Positions 16,080 to 23,328 of a DNA stretch of 64,000 nt are shown in pieces. Numbering within the stretch: position 1 is the stretch's first letter; each line of letters opens with the position of its first letter. The DNA is from Tumebacillus flagellatus (GTDB lineage: Bacteria > Bacillota > Bacilli > Tumebacillales > Tumebacillaceae). The stretch spans positions 124,001-188,000 of the forward strand of contig NZ_JMIR01000003.1 of NCBI RefSeq assembly GCF_000714935.1, given 5' to 3'. The notes under the pieces were generated by a model. That model was not told the DNA's origin and ran no database searches. It saw nothing but the letters and a program-made list of their open reading frames with translations. A program made the position numbers and the translations under genes.

Positions 16080-16899
16080 CTTCGTCCTCCTCCTCTCCAA
16101 CCGCCATCTCCCATTTCAAGCGCGCCTGCACCAACGCCGCCGCCCGCTCTCGACCCTCTTCGGAAAAAACAGACTCCACGCCCCACCTGTGGAACCAACG
16201 CCGCAACTCCAACTCGTCCGTTGGGGTCAGGAAACGGCGCAGGTCGAAATCCGGGCGGGTGCGCGCTTGGTCGAGCAGCGATTCGAACGTTTCATGCGGC
16301 TCGCGTGCGAGATCGCAGCGCTCCGGCGTCCCGCGTCCGTTCAACGCGTCGTGTTCCGCCAACTCGCTTTTCACGCGTCCAAACAACGCGTCGCGTTCCT
16401 TCAACTCGTCCGTCTCGCGTCCATGCAACGCGCCCTGCTCGTCCCGCTCCGCCGCCAGCGCCGCCAAGAACGCGAGCAACGGCGTCCGGTTGCTGACGAG
16501 CGCTCGCAGGCGCGCATAGCCTTCGCGTTCCCACGAAAGCACCAGCGCCGTCTCCACGCCCAGATTCTCCGCCAAGCGCTCCTGCGTGTAGCCGAGTCCT
16601 TGCGAAGCACGCAATCCGCACAGCACCGCCGTCGCCAGCTGGGGTTCGAGGAGATTCAGCAGCCCGCCGACCTCGTCGCGTGCGCCGCGCGCGTACGCCC
16701 GCACTTCGTCCAGACGATCCGGCGCATAGCGCCATATCTCATGTCCCGCGAAACGCTCCAGCCACCCGGCGACCTCGTCAAACCAAGCGCCCTGCAACTG
16801 GCTGTGAAAGCGCCGTTCCTCCGGCGACCTCCATTCCCGTTCCACCGCTTCTTGCAAAAACTGCACGACGCCTTGCACCGCACGCGCAAAAAAATCCAT
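16066..16899 (-). CDS. RecQ-associated protein with a helix-turn-helix-like segment, function unknown
   Basis: 277 residues, with AGGTGATG upstream of the ATG. The middle (about 100-135: YTQERLAENLGVETALVLSW) looks like a sigma-region-4 or XRE-type helix-turn-helix. It is followed by a charged stretch built from three 14-residue degenerate repeats (ERDEQGALHGR, ERDALFGRVKSELA, EHDALNGRGTPERC). The C-terminus is acidic (GEEEDEDAGA). The stop lies 14 bases inside recQ, so the two proteins are translationally coupled. Bacillales often have a protein of unknown function directly before recQ (YpbB-type), and this one is probably its counterpart. It may recruit or regulate the helicase. Confidence 0.7.
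   Translation of the reverse strand: MDFFARAVQGVVQFLQEAVEREWRSPEERRFHSQLQGAWFDEVAGWLERFAGHEIWRYAPDRLDEVRAYARGARDEVGGLLNLLEPQLATAVLCGLRASQGLGYTQERLAENLGVETALVLSWEREGYARLRALVSNRTPLLAFLAALAAERDEQGALHGRETDELKERDALFGRVKSELAEHDALNGRGTPERCDLAREPHETFESLLDQARTRPDFDLRRFLTPTDELELRRWFHRWGVESVFSEEGRERAAALVQARLKWEMAVGEEEDEDAGA
16342..16441. repeat. 42-base in-frame tandem repeat in the recQ-partner gene
   Basis: Units at 16342-16383 and 16384-16425, plus a partial third, each start CAACGCG and contain a CGCGTCC block. They encode 14-residue charged repeats. Confidence 0.8.
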
Positions 16900-17037
16900 C
16901 CGCTCATCACCTCATCTCTCTAGAAGATACCGCAGTTGCGCCCAAGAAGAAAGCCCCTAGAACGTTTCTTCCAAAAGAATCACCCTCGCGGCGGCGAGAC
17001 GTCCATCCCCGACACGCGGCCCGTACCCGTTTGATCC

Positions 17038-17077
17038 AAAAAAGCGACCCGTCCTCTGTGGAGAGAACCGGTCGCAG
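17038..17077 (-). terminator. rho-independent terminator of the exonuclease gene
   Basis: On the minus strand GCGACC and GGTCGC arms, with an inner TCTC/GAGGA pairing, are followed by TTTTTT. The gap 16900-17097 otherwise holds only the probable promoter of the recQ-partner gene. Confidence 0.82.
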
Positions 17078-17097
17078 GATCTGCTTCTATGAAATTC

Positions 17098-17994
17098 TTA
17101 CGACGCGGTCGTCCCGGCAACCTTGGTCAGTTGCGTCCAGACGCGGTTGAGATCGAGCTCCGAGAGTTTTTCCTTCGCCGTCTCCATTTTGATCGAGAGG
17201 CGGCAGTCTTCAACGGTGTGCAGAAGCGGCACGTCGAGGACGATGGTGGCGAGCGTTTTGCTGAGGCGGGCGAGTTCTTGGTGCTCTTCGATTTTGTCCT
17301 TCATCTTGCCTTTCAGTTGCCCGAGGTTCTCGATGAGGTTTTCGACGGTGCCGAACTCTGCCAGCAGTTTCTTGGCGGTCTTCTCCCCGATGCCCGGCAC
17401 GCCCGGGATGTTGTCGGACGTGTCGCCCATCAGACCTTTGAGGTCGATGATCTGCGACGGGGTCAAGCCCCATTCTTCAAACAGCGTTGCCGGCGTGTAG
17501 TAGTTCATTTCGGTGATGCCCTTTTTCATGATCGCGACGGTGACGTTCGGGCGCACGAGTTGCAGCGCGTCGCGGTCGCCGGTCAGCACGAGCACGTCGT
17601 GGCCTTCGTCTGCCGCTTTGTGCGCGAGGGTGCCGATGATGTCGTCCGCTTCGTAGCGTTCGTCCAAGTGCTGCGGGACGCCGAGCGCGTCGAGGACTTC
17701 CTTCGTCGTGTCAAACTGCGGGTGCAGCATGTCCGGCAGTTCGCCGCGCGTGCCTTTGTACTGCGGGTAGAGCTCGCGGCGGAACGTGTCGCGGGAGACG
17801 TCCCACGCGACAAACAAGTGCGTCGGCTGCATCTGCTCGACGGCCTTCAACAACATGTTCATGAAACCAAAAACTCCGTTTGTATACACACCGCGCGACG
17901 ACTGCATGATCCGCCCGCCGTACGCGCTGGCAAAGTAGGCGCGCACAAGCAGGGACGAGCCGTCCACGATGAGAAAGTTGCTGTTTTTCAACAA
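17098..17994 (-). CDS. 5'-3' exonuclease (ExoIX/YpcP type)
   Basis: 298 residues from the TTG at 17994, chosen because CGGAGGAC lies eight bases upstream. In-frame ATGs further left fall inside the terminator or on the -10 box. The PIN-like nuclease core shows FLIVDGSSLLVRAYF, FVAWDVSRDTFRR, ERYEADDIIGTLA, LTGDRDALQLV and the helix-hairpin-helix region LMGDTSDNIPGVPGIGEKTA, which carry the acidic metal ligands. It matches the nuclease domain of DNA polymerase I without the polymerase, like Bacillus subtilis YpcP. Role: removal of RNA primers and flaps. Confidence 0.92.
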   Translation of the reverse strand: MLKNSNFLIVDGSSLLVRAYFASAYGGRIMQSSRGVYTNGVFGFMNMLLKAVEQMQPTHLFVAWDVSRDTFRRELYPQYKGTRGELPDMLHPQFDTTKEVLDALGVPQHLDERYEADDIIGTLAHKAADEGHDVLVLTGDRDALQLVRPNVTVAIMKKGITEMNYYTPATLFEEWGLTPSQIIDLKGLMGDTSDNIPGVPGIGEKTAKKLLAEFGTVENLIENLGQLKGKMKDKIEEHQELARLSKTLATIVLDVPLLHTVEDCRLSIKMETAKEKLSELDLNRVWTQLTKVAGTTAS

Positions 17995-18028
17995 GGGGTT
18001 GTCCTCCGTTCTAGTCACTCTGCCCACC

Positions 18029-18034
18029 ATTATA
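18029..18034 (-). promoter_or_regulatory. extended -10 promoter of the exonuclease gene
   Basis: The minus strand reads TGGTATAAT, an extended -10 element. The best -35 (TTGCGG, 18056-18061) is too far at 21 bases. This places the transcript start downstream of the frame's ATG codons and supports the TTG start. Confidence 0.7.
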
Positions 18035-18043
18035 CCACAGAAA

Positions 18044-18090
18044 AAAACCCCCTCGCCGCAACCAAGCGTTGCCATAGGGGGGTTGTTGTT
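18044..18090 (-). terminator. rho-independent terminator of the crotonase gene
   Basis: On the minus strand AACCCCCCTATGGCAACG pairs with the GGCGAGGGGGTT side and runs into TTTTTTT. It sits immediately before the -10 box of the next gene. Confidence 0.82.
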
Positions 18091-18107
18091 TTTCTGCACG
18101 CAAAAAA

Positions 18108-18929
18108 TTATCGGCCGCGATACACGCCCGGACGCTTTTCCAACAGAGCGCGCACCGCTTCGAGATGGTCTTCCGTCTCCGTCACGATCGCCATATGCGA
18201 CGAGACGAGGTCGAGCGCCGTGCGCAGGTCGGTGCGCTGGCTTTGGTAGGCGGCGCGCTTGATCAGGCGTACGGCGACCGGCGGTTGTGCGGCGATCTTG
18301 CGGGCGAGCGCGTACGCTTCGTCCAAGACGCTCTCTGCCGGAACGACGCGGTTGACGAGGCCGATGCGCTCCGCCACGTGTGCGTCGATCATGTCGCCCG
18401 TCAGCAAAAGTTCCAGCGCTTTCGCCATCCCGACGAGCTTCGGCAGGAAGTACGCTCCGCCGTCGCCCGGCACGATGCCGAGCTTCACATACCCTTCGGA
18501 GAATCGCGCCTTGTCACTCGCCACGCGCAAATCGCACATCAAGGCCATGTCGCATCCGGCACCGACCGCGTCTCCGTTGACGGCGGCGATCACCGGTTTG
18601 TCCACTTGTTCAAGCGTCAGCGGCACGCGCTGGATCAGCTTCCACAGCGAGTTTTTGCGGGCGAGTCCGGTCGAGTAGGTGTCGAGTTGGGCATCGCCTT
18701 GCGCGAGAAAGCCTTTGCCCTCGCGCATCGCCCGCACGTCGCCGCCGGAGCAAAACGCACGTCCCGCGCCCGTGACGACGACGGCGCGGATGTCGTCGTT
18801 GTCGCGGCACTCTTCGAGCGCTTCCACCCATGCCTCGATCATCGGCACGGAGAACGCGTTCCGCGCGTCCGGCCGGTTCAAGGTGATCGTGGCGATGTGG
18901 TCTTGCACGGTGAACAACAGGTCGCTCAT
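18108..18929 (-). CDS. enoyl-CoA hydratase/isomerase (crotonase) family protein
   Basis: 273 residues from the ATG at 18929, with GGAGGAGGAA nine bases upstream. The ATG overlaps the nitroreductase stop as ATGA. Crotonase features: ITLNRPDARNAFS, the oxyanion-hole segment GRAFCSGGDVRAM near residue 65, and AAVNGDAVGAGCDMALMCD. The second oxyanion segment is followed by KLGIVPGDGGAYFLPKLVG, where position 1 of the usual catalytic Glu pair reads D/G. Hydratase activity on short acyl-CoAs is the default call, but isomerase or hydrolase members share the fold. The transcript ends at the terminator just downstream. Confidence 0.85.
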   Translation of the reverse strand: MSDLLFTVQDHIATITLNRPDARNAFSVPMIEAWVEALEECRDNDDIRAVVVTGAGRAFCSGGDVRAMREGKGFLAQGDAQLDTYSTGLARKNSLWKLIQRVPLTLEQVDKPVIAAVNGDAVGAGCDMALMCDLRVASDKARFSEGYVKLGIVPGDGGAYFLPKLVGMAKALELLLTGDMIDAHVAERIGLVNRVVPAESVLDEAYALARKIAAQPPVAVRLIKRAAYQSQRTDLRTALDLVSSHMAIVTETEDHLEAVRALLEKRPGVYRGR

Positions 18930-19843
18930 GATTCTTCCTCCTCCCATCCGTTCAAGGTGTCGAGATCATCCACGATCTCCGGGATGAGAAACGTCGCGAC
19001 AAAGTTTGGCTGCTCCTCTTCCGGAATCCAATGTCCGTCCACGCCAAGTGCCCGCAACGTGACGCGGAAGTGCGCCATCGCGATGCCGACGCAGAGGCGG
19101 ACGGAGTTGGGAGCGCCGGGGAACAGGGGCTTTTTTTCCTTGTATTCTTCGAGGAACGTAAACGAGATCATGCCTTTTTTGTGATAGCGAACATGCCACG
19201 GTTGTTTGTTGAAGGAGGACGGCGCGACTTGCACCGCTTCCAAGGCGCGGAAGAACCAGCGCGGAGGCGTCTTGTCTTCGATGTAATGGATTTCCTCAAG
19301 TGACTTGCGTTTGCCTCTGTTGGTGCTGCCGAATTTGAACAGACCTTCATACAGCGACGCCATGCCGCCTTGCTTGGCGCTTCCGACGGCGACGACGGCG
19401 AGCACGCGCTCGTTCTGTTTCAGTCCGGCGATGCGGCCCGCTTCGTCCGGTTTGAAAAAACCGCCGACCCAGCAAGTCTCAAGTCCAAGCGCCGTCGCGT
19501 AGAGAACGCACTGTTCGCCCATGTACCCCGCCGCTTCGTAAAAGTACGGAGCGTCGAGGTTGGCGACGATCGCGATCAACGCCGGAGCGTTGGTGACGGC
19601 GCCGTAGGATCCGATAAAGCCTTTGAAGATGCGGGACGTTTGGTCGGTCCCTTCGACGAGCACGGCGCGGGTGTCGCTGTCGGGATACGGTTCCCAGCCG
19701 GAGTCGAGGAAAGTCTGAAGTTTTTGACGGGTATCGGCGGCGAGAGGCTCGCCTGTATAGGAACGGCTGCTGTGGCGGAGTTCCACCGCCTCGAACAGCG
19801 GAATGGCCTGTGTACGAGAAAGCGTGCGCTTGGGATTGGACAC
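18926..19843 (-). CDS. nitroreductase-family protein (TM1586-like, FMN-binding)
   Basis: 305 residues. It starts with ELRHSSRSYTGEPL, the usual nitroreductase opening where the Arg and Ser contact FMN phosphate. It continues with YMGEQCVLYATALGLETCW and a second half (FRALEAVQVAPSSFNKQPW) that repeats the fold, as in the 'putative TM nitroreductase' family. It probably reduces nitro, quinone or ene substrates with NAD(P)H, though some members bind FMN without known activity. It is translationally coupled to the crotonase gene (ATGA overlap), which hints at a shared catabolic step. The start is supported by GAGAGGAG upstream. Confidence 0.85.
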   Translation of the reverse strand: MSNPKRTLSRTQAIPLFEAVELRHSSRSYTGEPLAADTRQKLQTFLDSGWEPYPDSDTRAVLVEGTDQTSRIFKGFIGSYGAVTNAPALIAIVANLDAPYFYEAAGYMGEQCVLYATALGLETCWVGGFFKPDEAGRIAGLKQNERVLAVVAVGSAKQGGMASLYEGLFKFGSTNRGKRKSLEEIHYIEDKTPPRWFFRALEAVQVAPSSFNKQPWHVRYHKKGMISFTFLEEYKEKKPLFPGAPNSVRLCVGIAMAHFRVTLRALGVDGHWIPEEEQPNFVATFLIPEIVDDLDTLNGWEEEES

Positions 19844-19885
19844 GAGAATTGGACTCCTCTCTATCGATAGGGGTTCAAGTCTAGT

Positions 19886-20494
19886 CTACAATAAGGTGGT
19901 ACACATGTACACAGCGCTCCCCCACATGATCACAGCCGAAATGCGGTTGATCAACGGCAAGATGCCGGAGTTGATCCGCCCGACGAGGCGTCCGGCGAAC
20001 GCGAGCGAGAGAAACCAGAGCAGGGAGACGAGCATGCACGCGGTCGTGAAGCCGGCTTTGTCCGAGCCCGCGTACGAGAGCGACGACGTGCCGATCACGC
20101 CGACGGTGTCGAGCAGGGCGTGCGGGTTGAGCAGCGAGACCGAAGCGGCGAAGAGGATTTGGCGCTTCGGGGAGAAAGCGACGGGCTCTTCCGTTTTTTC
20201 AGGCTGGTCGGCGGAGGCGGCGTTTTTCCACGTGAGCCAACCCATGTAGAGCAGAAACAACACGCCTCCGATGATCAGCAGCCAGCGCACCCAGTTCACT
20301 TCGAGCACCAACAGCGATACGCCGAACACAGAGAGCAAGATCAACAGCCAATCGCACAGAGTCGCCGTCGCCACCACCGGCAACGCTCGTACAAAAGCAC
20401 TCTGCCGCGCTCCTTGGTTGAAAACAAACACGTTCTGCACGCCAAGGGGCAGGATCAAACCAAATGCCAGTAAAAACCCATGCAAAAATGCCAA
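19886..20494 (-). CDS. LysE/ArgO-family amino-acid exporter
   Basis: 202 residues from a TTG at 20494, chosen because GAAGGGGTG lies seven bases upstream and it aligns with the family start. The open frame 18 codons longer has no ribosome site. Opening motif FLHGFLLAFGLILPLGVQN and NPHALLDTVGVIG mark LysE proteins, with six hydrophobic helices in all. The family exports basic or other amino acids by exchange with cations. It is transcribed alone from a 140-base leader that can fold (see 20510-20640). The partner regulator LysG/ArgP is not nearby, so control may lie in the leader. Confidence 0.85.
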   Translation of the reverse strand: MAFLHGFLLAFGLILPLGVQNVFVFNQGARQSAFVRALPVVATATLCDWLLILLSVFGVSLLVLEVNWVRWLLIIGGVLFLLYMGWLTWKNAASADQPEKTEEPVAFSPKRQILFAASVSLLNPHALLDTVGVIGTSSLSYAGSDKAGFTTACMLVSLLWFLSLAFAGRLVGRINSGILPLINRISAVIMWGSAVYMCTTLL

Positions 20495-20509
20495 TGAATA
20501 ACACCCCTT

Positions 20510-20640
20510 CAAAAAATAAACTGCCGCTGCGCGAGATGCATTCTGCAAAGCCGCACCTCAACCCCCTGCAAGCCAACAGCGCAGTCCCCCCTGCATGCAC
20601 CCTACGATTTACGTACGGAACGTCTTGCTAATTGCTGCCC
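20510..20640 (-). other. possible structured leader of the LysE-type gene
   Basis: On the minus strand the GC-rich leader contains two TGCAGGGGG direct repeats about 28 bases apart, and a TGCAT/ATGCA pairing that could close them into one domain ending shortly before the ribosome site. It does not match a riboswitch consensus I know. Confidence 0.3.
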
Positions 20641-20650
20641 GCTCATGGCG

Positions 20651-20688
20651 AAAAAACACCCCGCCCACGCTGGACGAGGTGCTTTTTT
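20651..20688. terminator. terminator of the HD-GYP gene
   Basis: AAAAAACACC-CG and CGAGGTGCTTTTTT arms surround CCCACGCTGGA. The minus strand runs into TTTTTT after the stem. Confidence 0.82.
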
Positions 20689-21756
20689 CTATTCCGTCAA
20701 CACTTTCTGGATAAACAGTGTCGTTTCCTTCGCGAGGTCGAGTTCCTTCACATCGTGAGACTCCCACTCGCCTTCTTCCTTCTTGAAGACGCGAACGATC
20801 GGGCGGGACGGCAGACCTTTGTGCTGGCCGACGACCATGCCGACTTGACCGTTATCGAGCTTGATCGAAACCCCCGTCGGATACACCGCCACCGAGCGCA
20901 GAAACTGCACCACCACTTCGTGGTCAAACTGCTTGCCCGCCAAACTCATCATCAATTCCGTCGCTTCATGCGGCAACATCGGCTTCGTGTCCTCGTTGCC
21001 CGCAATCAAATTGTCAAACGCGTTCGCCACCGCCACGATCTTCGCAAACGGATGGATCTCATCCCCCGCCAAGCCGCGCGGAAACCCGCTGCCGTCGATG
21101 TGCTCATGATGTTGCAAGCAGCAATGCGCCGCGATGATGGAGATTTCGTTTTTCTTGCGCAGACGCTTGTACCCGCGCCACGTATGCGCTTCGTCGCTCG
21201 AAATCCCCTTGGGCAGATCGCTCACTTCTTCCTTCTGCACTTTCTCCGGCAACTCGATTTTGCCGATGTCATGGAACATCGCCCCCATCGCCAAGTCGCT
21301 CAACTGCGCGCGGTTGAGGCCCATGTTCGTCCCGATCACCACCGACAGAATCGTCACGTTGATCGAATGCAGGAACAAACGGTTGTCCTTCGTCCGAATG
21401 TCGGAGAGCGACACGAGAACTTTCTTGTTCTTCATGATCTCGTCAATGATCGAACCGGTCGCCTGCGAAATCGTCTTGGTGTTAAACTCGCTCCCGCCTT
21501 GGATGTGCTGTACCGCCGTCGCGAAATTGCTGAGCGCTTCCCGGCGCGTGGTCTCGGAAACCACTTCCTCCACCACCACATCGGCAAAGCGCGCGTCTTG
21601 GATGAACAGCATCGAGACGCCCAAGCGCCGCAGCGTGCTCAACATCCCCACCGTCAATTGGACCCCCGCGTTCAGCAAGGGTCTGCCGTCGTTTGTATAG
21701 ATCGTGCGCGCCAGCACGTTGCCGGGTTGCACCGTGTCCACAGATACATGTCGCAT
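20689..21756 (-). CDS. HD-GYP domain protein (probable cyclic-di-GMP phosphodiesterase)
   Basis: 355 residues, with AAAGGGGATT before the ATG. An N-terminal domain of about 130 residues is followed by an HD-GYP domain: LFLHSINVT, GAMFHDIGKIELP with the HD pair, the conserved second His region IIAAHCCLQHHEHIDGSGFP (the GYP motif reads GFP here), and KIVAVANAFDNLIAG. The metal ligands look complete. Such enzymes hydrolyse c-di-GMP to GMP or pGpG and so lower motility-to-biofilm signalling. It is a single-gene unit. The change of Tyr to Phe in GYP occurs in active relatives, so activity is likely but not certain. Confidence 0.88.
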   Translation of the reverse strand: MRHVSVDTVQPGNVLARTIYTNDGRPLLNAGVQLTVGMLSTLRRLGVSMLFIQDARFADVVVEEVVSETTRREALSNFATAVQHIQGGSEFNTKTISQATGSIIDEIMKNKKVLVSLSDIRTKDNRLFLHSINVTILSVVIGTNMGLNRAQLSDLAMGAMFHDIGKIELPEKVQKEEVSDLPKGISSDEAHTWRGYKRLRKKNEISIIAAHCCLQHHEHIDGSGFPRGLAGDEIHPFAKIVAVANAFDNLIAGNEDTKPMLPHEATELMMSLAGKQFDHEVVVQFLRSVAVYPTGVSIKLDNGQVGMVVGQHKGLPSRPIVRVFKKEEGEWESHDVKELDLAKETTLFIQKVLTE

Positions 21757-21882
21757 ATGGGCAAATCCCCTTTGTAAGCCAATTCGATGACAAAAGTTCC
21801 TCTTTCTAATTTACCATATTATATGGAGCTTAGAAAATGCTGAACTTCAGCCGGGGATTTCATTAGTTTCTAAAAAAACAAA

Positions 21883-22659
21883 CTATCTGCGCGCGACTTT
21901 GCCCGCCCCCGCTTGGTCGAGCGGCTTGACGATGATCGCGTCGATGTTGACGTGCTTCGGGCGGGTCGCCGCCCACGTCACGCAATCGGCGATGTCTTCC
22001 GCCGTCAGCGGCGTCATGCCCGCGTAGACGGCGTTCGCTTTTTCCTGATCGCCGTGGTAGCGGGTGACGGAGAATTCCGTTTCCACCATGCCCGGATCGA
22101 CGGTGGTGACGCGAACCGGCTTGCCGAGCAATTCCTGGCGCAACGCGTCGGTGATGGCGCGCACGGCAAATTTCGATGCGCAATACACCGCGCCGCCCGC
22201 GTACGCTTCCCGTCCCGCGATCGAACCCAAGTTGATCACATGCCCGTTGCCGCCCTCGATCATATGCGGCACCGCTTCGCGTGTCATCAAGAGCAGCCCG
22301 CGCACGTTGGTGTCGAGCATCGCGTCCCAGTTCTCCGTGTCGTTTTCTTCAACGACCGGCAGCACGCCTTTGGCGAGGCCGGCGTTGTTCAACAGCAAGT
22401 CGATGCGGCCGAAGTGTTCCTTGACGGCGGCGACGAACGCTTTGACCTCTTCGGCGTGGCGCACGTCCAAACGCATGACGAACGCCTCTTGGCCGGTCGC
22501 TTCCTTGATTTCTGCGGCGATCGCTTCCAACTTGTCCACCGAGCGTGCGCCCAGCGCCACTTGGAAACCCGCTTCCGCCAATTGCAACGCGCTCGCCCGG
22601 CCGATGCCGGAAGAAGCGCCGGTGATCATGGCGACTTGTCCTTGCACTTTCAATGCCAT
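21883..22659 (-). CDS. short-chain dehydrogenase/reductase (YdfG/serine-dehydrogenase type)
   Basis: 258 residues from the ATG at 22659, with AAGGAGCG nine bases upstream. The Rossmann motif is TGASSGIG near residue 12. NNAGLAKG, the catalytic Ser in NLGSIAG, and YCASK supply the Asn-Ser-Tyr-Lys tetrad, and PGMVETEF follows. This pattern fits the classical NADP-preferring SDRs related to YdfG, which oxidise 3-hydroxy acids such as serine or 3-hydroxypropionate. The actual substrate is unknown. The next upstream gene on the same strand is 59 bases away and of unknown function. Confidence 0.9.
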   Translation of the reverse strand: MALKVQGQVAMITGASSGIGRASALQLAEAGFQVALGARSVDKLEAIAAEIKEATGQEAFVMRLDVRHAEEVKAFVAAVKEHFGRIDLLLNNAGLAKGVLPVVEENDTENWDAMLDTNVRGLLLMTREAVPHMIEGGNGHVINLGSIAGREAYAGGAVYCASKFAVRAITDALRQELLGKPVRVTTVDPGMVETEFSVTRYHGDQEKANAVYAGMTPLTAEDIADCVTWAATRPKHVNIDAIIVKPLDQAGAGKVARR

Positions 22660-22718
22660 ATGTATCGCTCCTTGTTCTCGATCATCCTGTTGACCCTGCT
22701 CAGGTTTACACATGTAGT

Positions 22719-23246
22719 TTACTCCGACTCGTCAAAAAACTCCATCGTCGCCACCAAGTGCTGCAACAGCGGCTCGATGTCGTGGATGTTGTCTTCGTCG
22801 ATCTTCGCCCGAAACATCAGCGTGATGCGATACCCGCCTCGGCCCGCTTCCTCACCGGGTTGGGTCATCAGCACCGTGGAAAGTTCGTGCCGGGATTGCG
22901 CCACTTCGCCCCAGACTTCCTCCAGGTAGTTTTCATAGACGGCGGCGTGCGCCGCTTTTTCCGGGGGCAGATCGAAGTGCAGCTCCAAGACGCAACCCGG
23001 CAGTTGGTCGGCGAGCCGGACGCGGCGGAGTTCGCCCGCAAAGTCGAGCAACCCGCTTTGCAGCAGGACGGTCGCTTGGATTTCACTGTCCGGTTTGCGG
23101 ACTTGCATGCGAAACGTCCGCGACATCGTCGCGAGGTCCACGAGGTCCTCCCGACCGGACACCCGCAGTCTCTGGTCGTGGTCGAGGTCGTAAAGCGCCC
23201 CTTCAAAAACCACTTTTAAATTGTCATAGATGGTGGGATCGAACAA
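22719..23246 (-). CDS. conserved protein of unknown function
   Basis: 175 residues from a TTG at 23246, which has AAGGAGGAACAACGA upstream. The longer frame reaching 23303 lacks a ribosome site and would cover the divergent promoter. The protein is soluble and rich in acidic residues, with alternating hydrophobic patterns (for example GCVLELHFDLPPEK, GGYRITLMFRAKIDED) suggesting a beta-rich fold, and no catalytic motif. It diverges from the metallopeptidase gene. I do not recognise the family. Confidence 0.65.
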   Translation of the reverse strand: MFDPTIYDNLKVVFEGALYDLDHDQRLRVSGREDLVDLATMSRTFRMQVRKPDSEIQATVLLQSGLLDFAGELRRVRLADQLPGCVLELHFDLPPEKAAHAAVYENYLEEVWGEVAQSRHELSTVLMTQPGEEAGRGGYRITLMFRAKIDEDNIHDIEPLLQHLVATMEFFDESE

Positions 23247-23273
23247 TCGTTGTTCCTCCTTCTGGCCCGTGCG

Positions 23274-23282
23274 TGCTACAAT
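23274..23282 (+). promoter_or_regulatory. extended -10 promoter of the metallopeptidase gene
   Basis: TGCTACAAT is an extended -10 element 47 bases before the ATG. No good -35 is present at 16-18 bases. Confidence 0.5.
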
Positions 23283-23328
23283 CAGAATAACACGTTTTTC
23301 CATTTCTCTCGACAGGGGGACTCACATC

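Noticed and set aside
14190-16496. 768-codon frame opposite recQ
   Set aside because: Composition is Arg/His/Gln-rich and repetitive, typical of reverse-strand shadow; recQ is certain.
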